DNA from: Bdellovibrio sp. ZAP7
GTDB taxonomy: Bacteria > Bacteroidota > Bacteroidia > Flavobacteriales > Flavobacteriaceae
Assembly (NCBI GenBank): GCA_943324165.2
Contig: CALPKO020000017.1
Span: 1 to 10,983, forward strand
DNA: 10,983 bases
Direction: 5' to 3'
This document shows, one piece after another, positions 1 through 6,318 of the stretch (position 1 is the stretch's first letter; every line of letters begins with the position of its first letter). The notes beneath the pieces are model-generated. The model was not told the origin of the DNA. It was given only the letters and a program-made list of their open reading frames with translations, and did not search any database. Both the position numbers and the translations under genes were made by a program.

Positions 1-1797
1 ATTGACCAATATAAGTTAGACCAAATGACGAGTTCACAAAACGGTACAATTATTACAATTCCCGTGGTAGTTCACGTTATCCATTCTGGTCAAGATGTTG
101 GTGTAGCACCAAACATAACTGATGCTCAGGTACAATCGCAACTTACAGTAATGAACAATGATTTTAGGAGAATAGTTGGGACACCAGGATTTAATTCTAA
201 TGCAGTTGGAGCAGATACAGAAATTCAATTTGTCTTGGCTAAGCAAGATCCTTCTGGAAATCCAACAAATGGAATAGATAGAGTTAATTTTTGTCAAGCT
301 TCATTCTCACGAGATGAAATAAACGCAACAGTAAAACCAACTACTATTTGGGACCCTACTCAATATTTAAATATGTGGTCTGTAAATTTCACAGATACAA
401 CACTTTTAGGATACGCTCAATTTCCTAACTCAAGCGGTTTGCAAGGATTGAATGCCTCTGGAGGATCGGCTAGTACTGATGGCGTTGTGGCTAATTATTC
501 TACATTTGGATGTGCTGCTTACAATGATGGAACATTTATTTTAGTTGCTCCTTACAATCAAGGTAGAACAATGACGCATGAAGTAGGGCATTGGTTAGGA
601 TTACGTCATATATGGGGAGATGCTACTTGCGGTACTGACTATTGTGCTGATACGCCAATCCACCATACTTCTAACGGGGGTTGTCCAGTAGTTCAGAATT
701 GTTCTAATAATGGAAATGAAATGGTTCAAAATTACATGGATTACACAAGTGATCTTTGTATGAATATTTTTACTGCAGATCAAAAAATAAGAATTAGAAC
801 GATTATTGACAATGCTGCAAGAAGAGCTTCGCTTAAAACTTCTACTAAAGATGCAGATATTCCTTTATTCGCAAATGATGCGGAAATTTTCGTAGAGCGC
901 TCGTGTACAGGTGGTGTTAGCACAAGTTGCGCAGGTGGAAGTTCTAAGAAATTAACTATTTATAACAGAGGTACTGCAAGTTTAACGAGTGCAATAATCA
1001 ATTATAGCTTAAACGGTGGAGCAAACCAAACCTACAACTGGCAAGGTGATTTAGGAATTAATAAATTCAACACATTTGAAGTGCCAATTAATGCAACTGC
1101 AGATGGATCAATTTCCGTAAGTATAGCTTCCGTTAATGGCTCAACAGACGAAAGAGTAACAAATGACACGGCAGATGGTGATTACAAAGTATCAACTCCA
1201 GCGCCAAATGTTGCCGCAACAGCTTTTACATTTAAATTACAGAGAGATACCAAAGGAAGTGAAACTACATGGAATATTAAAAATGATACTGGAACTATTT
1301 TATACAGTGGTGGACCATATACGAATGCAACTAATTTACCTCCAGTATTAACGTTGAACTGGACTTTACCAGCAGGAAATTGTTATACTTTTACTATTAA
1401 TGATTCTGGAAGCAACGGTATTTGTTGTACAAATAATAGTGGATATTATCAAATTAAAAATGGTGCAAACATATTAGTAAATGGTGCTTCTTTTGGTACT
1501 TCAGAGAAAAAGGTATTTACAAACTATCCTTTAGCAACTGCTGTTTTCGAAGAATCAAATGAGATTTATGTTTATCCAAATCCGACAACAAATGTTTTGA
1601 ATATAAAAGTTCCTTACACATTTGGATTGCCGAATAAATATGAAATTACAAATTCATTAGGGCAGGTTGTTGAAAACAAAAATATTATTTCGGAAGCTGA
1701 TTTAACGCTATCTACGTCAACATTTAGCAACGGAGTTTATTTTGTAACTTTATTTAAAGACAGTGCAAAAAGAACAATGCGCTTTGTAAAAAACTAG
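1..1797 (+). CDS. Secreted M43 (pappalysin-like) zinc metalloprotease with T9SS C-terminal sorting domain, 5'-truncated by the window edge
   Basis: The frame is open from base 1 with no stop, so the signal peptide and part of the propeptide lie upstream; the first in-window ATG (base 25) is probably internal. Numbering from that ATG gives 590 residues. The catalytic zinc site is HEVGHWLGLRH at 185-195, ligands H185, H189 and H195 with general base E186, followed by the Met-turn NYMDY around M238. This HExxHxxGxxH plus Met-turn arrangement is typical of metzincins of family M43. Residues about 273-385 look like an Ig/CARDB-type beta domain. Residues about 389-505 form a further beta-sandwich containing DSGSNGICC (460-468), common in Bacteroidota exoproteins. 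Residues 513-590 (IYVYPNP start, GVYFVTLF and a basic end) form a type A T9SS sorting domain, so the product should cross the outer membrane through T9SS and be cleaved or anchored at the surface. Its substrate cannot be inferred. It ends just before a strong terminator. Confidence 0.93.
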   Translation: MDQYKLDQMTSSQNGTIITIPVVVHVIHSGQDVGVAPNITDAQVQSQLTVMNNDFRRIVGTPGFNSNAVGADTEIQFVLAKQDPSGNPTNGIDRVNFCQASFSRDEINATVKPTTIWDPTQYLNMWSVNFTDTTLLGYAQFPNSSGLQGLNASGGSASTDGVVANYSTFGCAAYNDGTFILVAPYNQGRTMTHEVGHWLGLRHIWGDATCGTDYCADTPIHHTSNGGCPVVQNCSNNGNEMVQNYMDYTSDLCMNIFTADQKIRIRTIIDNAARRASLKTSTKDADIPLFANDAEIFVERSCTGGVSTSCAGGSSKKLTIYNRGTASLTSAIINYSLNGGANQTYNWQGDLGINKFNTFEVPINATADGSISVSIASVNGSTDERVTNDTADGDYKVSTPAPNVAATAFTFKLQRDTKGSETTWNIKNDTGTILYSGGPYTNATNLPPVLTLNWTLPAGNCYTFTINDSGSNGICCTNNSGYYQIKNGANILVNGASFGTSEKKVFTNYPLATAVFEESNEIYVYPNPTTNVLNIKVPYTFGLPNKYEITNSLGQVVENKNIISEADLTLSTSTFSNGVYFVTLFKDSAKRTMRFVKN

Positions 1798-1817
1798 TCC
1801 TTTTTTATTATAAATAT

Positions 1818-1859
1818 AAAAATGCAATTATTATGAAAACTAATAATTGCATTTTTTTT
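1818..1859. terminator. Intrinsic terminator between convergent genes
   Basis: A perfect 15-bp inverted repeat (1819-1833 with 1841-1855) has a 7-base loop (TGAAAAC) and is followed by a run of eight T at 1852-1859. The left arm begins with A residues, so the opposite strand also ends in a short U-run. It lies 21 bases after the protease stop and 20 bases beyond the stop of the leftward HRDC gene, and probably serves both. Confidence 0.9.
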
Positions 1860-1879
1860 ATACTTGAAAATACAGTGGT

Positions 1880-2368
1880 TTAAAAAGCTTTTAAAACAGT
1901 TAGAATATCGTCGCCATATTTGTCTGATTTTAAATTTCCGAAGCCTTTTATTCTTCGCAATTCTGAAATGGAGGATGGCTTTTGAACCACAATATTGATC
2001 AGCTCGGAATTGTGACAAATCAAAAAATTGGAAACTTTAAGTTGATACGCTTTTTCGCTTCTCCATTGTTTCAAGTTTTTTAGAATTTCTAATTGTTCCA
2101 AATCTAAATCTGATTCTTGCAATTGCGACGCAACTTTTATTTCACTTTTTTGGACTGCTTTTTGTGGAATAACAGTTTCTTTTACCAAATTAATTTGGTG
2201 CTCTTTTTCTTCAAAATAAACCAAAACTGACCAATAATTGGGTTCTGCTTCGATAAAATGAGTAGATGATTTTTTAAAGTCAATTGTGTCTAAAAAACCA
2301 TTCAATTGTTGTTGATCAAAATTTAAATATTCTGATTCGGGTCTGATGGAAAAAACTTTCACTTTCAT
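1880..2368 (-). CDS. Small HRDC-domain protein
   Basis: This is a 162-residue protein. Residues about 91-162 match an HRDC (helicase and RNase D C-terminal) domain: LEILKNLKQWRSEKA, then the hydrophobic NFLICHNSELINIVV helix, PSSISELRRIKGFG (131-144) and the closing KSDKYGDDIL (148-155). HRDC domains bind nucleic acid in RecQ helicases and RNase D, but here no helicase or nuclease domain is attached. Residues 1-85 are a predicted alpha/beta region I do not recognise, of the kind seen in conserved flavobacterial proteins. The ATG at 2368 begins a run without a better start and has an A/T-rich leader. It lies downstream of the ssb gene on the same strand but beyond a terminator, so it depends on read-through or on a promoter I could not find. 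A nucleic-acid-binding role is inferred; the specific process is unknown. Confidence 0.8.
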   Translation of the reverse strand: MKVKVFSIRPESEYLNFDQQQLNGFLDTIDFKKSSTHFIEAEPNYWSVLVYFEEKEHQINLVKETVIPQKAVQKSEIKVASQLQESDLDLEQLEILKNLKQWRSEKAYQLKVSNFLICHNSELINIVVQKPSSISELRRIKGFGNLKSDKYGDDILTVLKAF

Positions 2369-2388
2369 GTTTTTAAAATTTTAAAATT

Positions 2389-2441
2389 AAAAAAGCAATT
2401 ACTGTTTTTAAAAACTTTACGCATTCAAAAACAGCAATTGC
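2389..2441 (-). terminator. Intrinsic terminator of the ssb gene
   Basis: Arms 2395-2409 and 2427-2441 pair over 15 positions around a 17-base loop. The single non-Watson-Crick position is A/C if read rightward but a G-U wobble if read leftward. The leftward transcript then runs into six U (complement of A 2389-2394). Both facts show that it acts leftward, after the ssb stop. The loop side contains a 12-base palindrome (GTTTTTAAAAAC, 2404-2415) that could form a competing small hairpin. Confidence 0.85.
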
Positions 2442-2454
2442 ATTTTAAAAAGTT

Positions 2455-2790
2455 CTAGTTTTTACCAAACATTTGGATTCCAGAAACAATCACTTCGGTG
2501 ATGTAGCGCTTCTCTCCGTTTTTATCATCGTAACTTCTGTGGCTTAGTTTGCCTTCAATAGCTACTTCTTTGCCTTTAGTTACATACTTTTCGATAATTT
2601 CGGCCGTTTTTCCCCAAGCGGTAACTCGGTGCCATTCGGTTTGTTCTACTTTTTCGCCTTTTTCGTTCGTGTAACTTTCGTTGGTAGCAATAGAAAGGCT
2701 TGCTAATTTTTTTCCACCCTCAAGGGTTTTGATTTCTGGATCGTTTCCTACGTTTCCAATCAACTGTACTCTGTTTTTTAATGTGTTCAT
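2455..2790 (-). CDS. ssb: Short single-stranded DNA-binding protein (OB fold, no acidic tail)
   Basis: The 111-residue product starts MNTLKNRVQLIGNVGNDPEIK, the canonical start of bacterial SSB, and continues with LASLSIATNE, TEWHRVTAWGKTAEI and GKEVAIEGKLSHRSYDDKNGEKRYITEVIVSGI, covering the whole OB fold that binds ssDNA as a tetramer. It then stops at QMFGKN. The linker and the acidic DxxPF-type tip that recruits repair and replication proteins in the main cellular SSB are absent. It is therefore more likely an accessory SSB than the essential replicative one, although short SSBs of this kind are common in Bacteroidota. The open frame extends upstream to 2877, but the extra 29 residues (MEAAASLPCR...) do not resemble SSB, so I chose the ATG at 2790. 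It is divergent from the DinB-like gene. Confidence 0.93.
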   Translation of the reverse strand: MNTLKNRVQLIGNVGNDPEIKTLEGGKKLASLSIATNESYTNEKGEKVEQTEWHRVTAWGKTAEIIEKYVTKGKEVAIEGKLSHRSYDDKNGEKRYITEVIVSGIQMFGKN

Positions 2791-2907
2791 GGCATGTAAA
2801 TTTAAATTGTTTATAAAAATGTTTTTGTTAACGCCGATTGTTTGATTTCGACATGGCAAAGATGCGGCGGCTTCCAAACTTTAGTCGGTAGAAAAGTATT
2901 TAATTTC

Positions 2908-2937
2908 GTTTGTAGTTGTTTGTAACCGTTTGTAATT
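2908..2937 (+). repeat. Three tandem 10-bp repeats, GTTTGTA plus three variable bases, in the ssb/DinB-like intergenic region
   Basis: Three consecutive 10-mers, GTTTGTAGTT (2908-2917), GTTTGTAACC (2918-2927) and GTTTGTAATT (2928-2937), share the first seven bases exactly. On the other strand each reads TACAAAC. A period of 10 bp is about one helical turn, so a protein could bind all three on one face. The TTTG of the last copy also fits the -33 element of the rightward promoter. An operator role is inferred; the repetition itself is visible. Confidence 0.6.
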
Positions 2938-2958
2938 GGAAATAATTTAATATATTTG
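2929..2958 (+). promoter_or_regulatory. Bacteroidota-type promoter for the DinB-like gene
   Basis: The -33 element TTTG (2929-2932) is separated by 18 bases from a perfect -7 element TATATTTG (2951-2958), matching the Bacteroidota sigma-ABfr consensus (TTG, 17-23 bp, TAnnTTTG). Transcription would start about 2965, leaving a leader of roughly a dozen bases before the ATG at 2977. This placement argues against the TTG codon at 2956 as the translation start. Confidence 0.65.
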
Positions 2959-2976
2959 TTTGATTTTAAATATTTT

Positions 2977-3525
2977 ATGGACAAAAATAATATTTTAGAA
3001 AAACTTAAATATCCTAGTGGAATTTTTCAAAAACCAGCTATTATTTCTGATGAGTTGATCAACGGTTGGAAAAACACCATTCAAAATTTTCCATTTGAAT
3101 TAGAAAAAACAATAGAAAAGTTGGGTTTTGAAGAATTAAACTGGACTTATAGACCAAACGGTTGGTCAATAAAACAAGTTATTCACCATTGTGCAGACAG
3201 TCATATGAATGCTTTTGTAAGATTCAAATTGGCATTAACAGAAGAACATCCCGCTATTAAACCATATGAAGAGGCAAAATGGGCGAATCTTCCTGATGGA
3301 AATTCAAACGACATTGCTAGTTCAATATTAATTTTGAAAGGAGTTCACCAGCGTTGGAATATAATTTTGAATAATTTGAATGAAAATGAATTCGAAAGAA
3401 GTTATTTTCACCCTGCTACTCAAAAAAATTATAGTTTGAAAGAAGTTTTGGGTATGTATGCCTGGCATTGCAATCACCATTTAGCGCATATCAATCAAGC
3501 TTTGAAGTTTGAAAATCAATTTTAA
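2977..3525 (+). CDS. DinB-superfamily metalloprotein, YfiT/BstA-like
   Basis: This 182-residue protein is close to full length for the YfiT branch of the DinB superfamily, a four-helix bundle with a three-histidine metal site. Visible hallmarks are NGWSIKQVIHHCADSHMNAFVRFKLALTE at 61-89, the KPYEEAKWANLPD segment (95-107), and YAWHCNHHLAHI at 161-172. By comparison with Bacillus YfiT, the ligands should be H71, H164 and H168. Bacillus YfiT (BstA) is a bacillithiol S-transferase, and many Bacteroidota make bacillithiol, so conjugating the thiol to electrophiles is a reasonable inferred role. Simple annotation as a metal-dependent hydrolase is the older alternative. The start was chosen as the ATG at 2977 because the upstream in-frame TTG (2956) falls inside the -7 box. 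The next gene follows after 12 bases, so the two are probably co-transcribed. Confidence 0.85.
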   Translation: MDKNNILEKLKYPSGIFQKPAIISDELINGWKNTIQNFPFELEKTIEKLGFEELNWTYRPNGWSIKQVIHHCADSHMNAFVRFKLALTEEHPAIKPYEEAKWANLPDGNSNDIASSILILKGVHQRWNIILNNLNENEFERSYFHPATQKNYSLKEVLGMYAWHCNHHLAHINQALKFENQF

Positions 3526-3537
3526 TTCCTCTCAAAA

Positions 3538-3888
3538 ATGAAAAACTGTTTAGAATGCAACGAAAAAATAATTGGTAGAGAAGACAAAAAATTTTGTAGC
3601 GATGGCTGTCGCAACGCCTATAACAACAAAATCAACAAAGACAGCAACAACTTTATGCGCAATGTCAACAACAAATTGCGTAAAAATTACCGCATTTTGT
3701 CAGATTTAAACACCGAAGGGAAAACAAAAACCACAAGAACGAAACTCATGAGCAAAGGTTTTGACTTTGAGTTTTTTACCAATATTTTACAAACCAAAAC
3801 CGGCAACACTTATTTTTACGTCTACGACCAGGGCTATATGATTTTAGAAAATGATTATTATTTATTAGTAAAAAAAACATTTGAGTAA
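3538..3888 (+). CDS. Small zinc-ribbon protein, function unknown
   Basis: This 116-residue protein has an N-terminal treble-clef or zinc-ribbon-like knuckle, CLEC(4-7) plus CSDGC(20-24), giving C4, C7, C20 and C24 in a CX2C-X12-CX3C pattern. The sequence around it (NCLECNEKIIGREDKKFCSD, then CRNAYNN) resembles the small zinc-finger modules found in many bacterial hypothetical proteins. Residues about 30-65 are basic and helical (NNKINKDSNNFMRNVNNKLRKNYRIL), which would suit nucleic-acid or protein binding. Residues about 75-114 are aromatic and likely beta-rich (FEFFTNIL, NTYFYVYDQGYMILENDYYLLVKK). I do not recognise a named family with a known function; similar proteins are, from memory, conserved in flavobacteria. 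It lies 12 bases after the DinB-like gene and 41 bases before the M28 peptidase gene. Confidence 0.8.
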   Translation: MKNCLECNEKIIGREDKKFCSDGCRNAYNNKINKDSNNFMRNVNNKLRKNYRILSDLNTEGKTKTTRTKLMSKGFDFEFFTNILQTKTGNTYFYVYDQGYMILENDYYLLVKKTFE

Positions 3889-3929
3889 ACCTTTTTTTAA
3901 ACGTTAGCTACCGACCAAAACCAATCAAA

Positions 3930-6233
3930 ATGAAAAAAAACTACTTTCCGCTAATTGCTTTTTTATTTATTAGTGGCATAATTTTTTGGATTTATTACAG
4001 CATGATGCCCAAAAATGCTGATGAACAAAATGTTGCGTTATCCCAATTTTCTACCCAAAGGGCTTTAGACCATGTAGCTATTTTGTCTAAATCTCCGCAT
4101 TGTATAGGTTCAAAAAAACACGAAAATGTTGCTAATTACCTCGAAAATGAACTTCAAAAACTTGGGATTGAAACCAAAATTGAAGAAGGATTTACTTTAA
4201 CCGAATGGGGTAATCTAACTAAATCGCAGAATATTTTAGGCAGAATAAAAGGCACAAATAATTCAAAAGCACTTTTGTTACTATCGCATTACGACAGTGC
4301 CCCACATTCTAAATCTAAAGGAGCAAGTGATGATGCCTCGGGAATTGCAACTATTCTCGAAGGTTTACGGGCTTTTTTGCACAACAAGACGCCGCATGAA
4401 AATGATATTATTGTGCTGTTTTCAGATGCCGAAGAATTAGGTTTAAACGGAGCAGCACTTTTTGTAACCCAAAACAAATGGGCGAATGAAGTTGGTTTAG
4501 TCCTCAATTTTGAAGCGCGAGGCACGAGCGGTCCTTCTTATATGTTGATGGAAGTAAACAAAGGAAATGCCGAAATGGTAGAAAGTTTTTCTGATGCCAA
4601 AGTGGATTTTGTAAATTCAAACTCTTTGATGTACAGTATTTATAAAATGTTGCCCAACGACACTGACTTGACCGTTTTTAGAGAACAAAAGCAAATTCAA
4701 GGATTTAATTTTGCATTCATTGACAATCATTTTAATTACCATACAGAGCAAGATGATTTGCAACATATGGACAAAAGTGCTTTGGCACACCAAGGCAGTT
4801 ATTTGATGCCTTTGTTGAAATATTATTCAAATAAAGACTTGAAAAATACAAATTCTGACGAAGATAATATCTATTTTAATACTCCGTTTTGTTTTGTAAA
4901 TTATCCATTTTCATGGATTTTTCCAATGCTCGGAATCGCATTTGTTTTGTTTTTGGGAATGTTGTTCGTCGGATTTGGGAAACGGATTTTAGACCTAAAA
5001 ACGGTCGGAAACGGATTTTTGCTGTTTTTTATTAACCTTGTGACAATTGGTGCTTTTACGTTTTTTGCTTGGAAAATCATTTTGATGCTTTATCCTCAAT
5101 ACAACGACATTCTTCAGGGCTTTACATATAATGGGCATGCTTACATTTATGGTTTTATAGCTTTTACATTGTCGGTTTGTTTCTTTGTTTACAGAAAATT
5201 ATCAACTGAAAATCAAAACATGAATTTTGTTGTTGCACCAATTTTCATTTGGATTTTGATTAATGCTGGCATTGCCATTTTCCTTAAAGGTGCAGGATTT
5301 TTTCTTGTTCCAATTTTAGCCAGTTTGATTGGTTTTGGCTATTTTACCATTACGCAAAAAACAAATAACGTTTTGAATTTGATTTTAACCATTCCAAGTT
5401 TAATCATTTTTGTTCCATTTATTACCACATTACCGATTGGATTAGGATTGAAATTGTTGTTTGCTAGCTCCATTTTAGTCGTTTTGGTTTTCGGATTGTT
5501 AATTCCAGTTTTTGGCACTTTTCAGAAAAAGGGAAATTGGTCGCTTTTATTTTTCATCCTCGCAATTGGCTTTTTTGTAAATGCACATGTCAACGCTGGT
5601 TACGAATTTGGCAAAGCAAAGCCAAACAGTTTAGTTTATTATTTTGATGCGGATACAAAAAAAACTTTTTGGACAACTTACGATAAAAACCTAGATACTT
5701 GGACAAAACAATATTTAGGAGAAAACCCGCAAGTCGCAAATGATTTGAACAGTTTGCCCATGTTTAGCAAGTATGATTCAAAATTCACATTCAAAAAAAC
5801 AGCTGAAGTTCAAAACATTGCAAAACCCAAAATTACCTTTTTGATAGATTCGATAAGTGGTAATTTTCGAATGTTGAAAATAAAAATTGCTCCAAATCGA
5901 AAAGTAAATCGTTACGATATTTTTGCTAATCAAAAAATGGAGATTTATAATTTAACAGCAAATGGAACAAAAAACATCAATCAAAAAACGAGCAAATTAA
6001 TTAGAGAAAACCAAAGAATTTTGAGTTATTACGTGGTAGATAATTTACCTTTAGAATTATCGTTTAGCATTCCAAAAGCAACATTTTTTGACATGAAATT
6101 GATAGAATCTTCTTTTGATTTGCTAGAGCAAAAACAGTTCAATGTTGCAAAAAGGCAAAACTGGATGATGCCAACGCCTTTTGTTTTAAATGACGCGGTA
6201 TTGCTTAAAATGAATATTAATCAACAATTATAA
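3930..6233 (+). CDS. Membrane-anchored M28 metallopeptidase with multi-spanning C-terminal half
   Basis: This 767-residue protein has an N-terminal hydrophobic segment (about 6-25) followed by an M28 aminopeptidase domain (about 40-300). The two-zinc site is complete: H120 (SHYDS), bridging D134 (GASDDASG), catalytic base E168 and ligand E169 (DAEELG), E195 (NFEARG) and H271 (YHTEQDD). Residues about 326-558 contain some eight hydrophobic segments, for example around 328-350, 363-388, 405-424, 433-452, 455-473, 481-530 (two) and 538-558. A soluble C-terminal domain of about 200 residues follows. This order (M28 domain, then many helices, then a soluble tail) is that of the eukaryotic ERMP1/vacuolar Pff1-type proteases and their Bacteroidota counterparts. 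The peptidase domain is expected on the periplasmic side. Substrate is unknown. It may belong to the upstream operon, since I see no terminator in the 41-base gap. A strong terminator follows the stop. Confidence 0.9.
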   Translation: MKKNYFPLIAFLFISGIIFWIYYSMMPKNADEQNVALSQFSTQRALDHVAILSKSPHCIGSKKHENVANYLENELQKLGIETKIEEGFTLTEWGNLTKSQNILGRIKGTNNSKALLLLSHYDSAPHSKSKGASDDASGIATILEGLRAFLHNKTPHENDIIVLFSDAEELGLNGAALFVTQNKWANEVGLVLNFEARGTSGPSYMLMEVNKGNAEMVESFSDAKVDFVNSNSLMYSIYKMLPNDTDLTVFREQKQIQGFNFAFIDNHFNYHTEQDDLQHMDKSALAHQGSYLMPLLKYYSNKDLKNTNSDEDNIYFNTPFCFVNYPFSWIFPMLGIAFVLFLGMLFVGFGKRILDLKTVGNGFLLFFINLVTIGAFTFFAWKIILMLYPQYNDILQGFTYNGHAYIYGFIAFTLSVCFFVYRKLSTENQNMNFVVAPIFIWILINAGIAIFLKGAGFFLVPILASLIGFGYFTITQKTNNVLNLILTIPSLIIFVPFITTLPIGLGLKLLFASSILVVLVFGLLIPVFGTFQKKGNWSLLFFILAIGFFVNAHVNAGYEFGKAKPNSLVYYFDADTKKTFWTTYDKNLDTWTKQYLGENPQVANDLNSLPMFSKYDSKFTFKKTAEVQNIAKPKITFLIDSISGNFRMLKIKIAPNRKVNRYDIFANQKMEIYNLTANGTKNINQKTSKLIRENQRILSYYVVDNLPLELSFSIPKATFFDMKLIESSFDLLEQKQFNVAKRQNWMMPTPFVLNDAVLLKMNINQQL

Positions 6234-6256
6234 AGCAAACTTTGTGGAATAAATAC

Positions 6257-6290
6257 AAAAAAAAATCTGTTGTTTTCACAACAGATTTTT
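6257..6290. terminator. Bidirectional intrinsic terminator between convergent genes
   Basis: A perfect 12-bp stem (6261-6272 with 6279-6290) has a 6-base loop, TTTTCA. The right arm ends in five T, with a further TTTTT shortly after. The left arm is preceded by A residues so that nine A (6257-6265) give a U-run on the leftward transcript. It lies between the M28 gene and the GLPGLI gene and should stop both. Confidence 0.9.
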
Positions 6291-6318
6291 AGTTTTTAAG
6301 CATTATGTTGCAAGAAAT

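Noticed and set aside
34..297. Leftward open frame of 87 codons opposite the M43 protease
   Set aside because: It is antisense to a strongly supported coding frame, and its composition is that of a reverse-complement shadow with no recognisable domain.
2791..2877. N-terminal extension of SSB starting at 2877
   Set aside because: The 29 extra residues (MEAAASLPCR...) do not resemble SSB, and the canonical MNTLKNRVQLIG start is at 2790.
2956..2976. TTG start for the DinB-like gene
   Set aside because: It overlaps the -7 box TATATTTG, so it would not be transcribed; the ATG at 2977 fits the family start.
3889..3929. T-run after the zinc-ribbon gene as a terminator
   Set aside because: TTTTTTT at about 3892-3898 is not preceded by a convincing hairpin, so I leave the M28 gene as possibly part of the same operon.
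4289..4525. Leftward open frame of 78 codons opposite the M28 active-site region
   Set aside because: It mirrors the conserved M28 motifs on the other strand and has no domain, promoter or terminator of its own.
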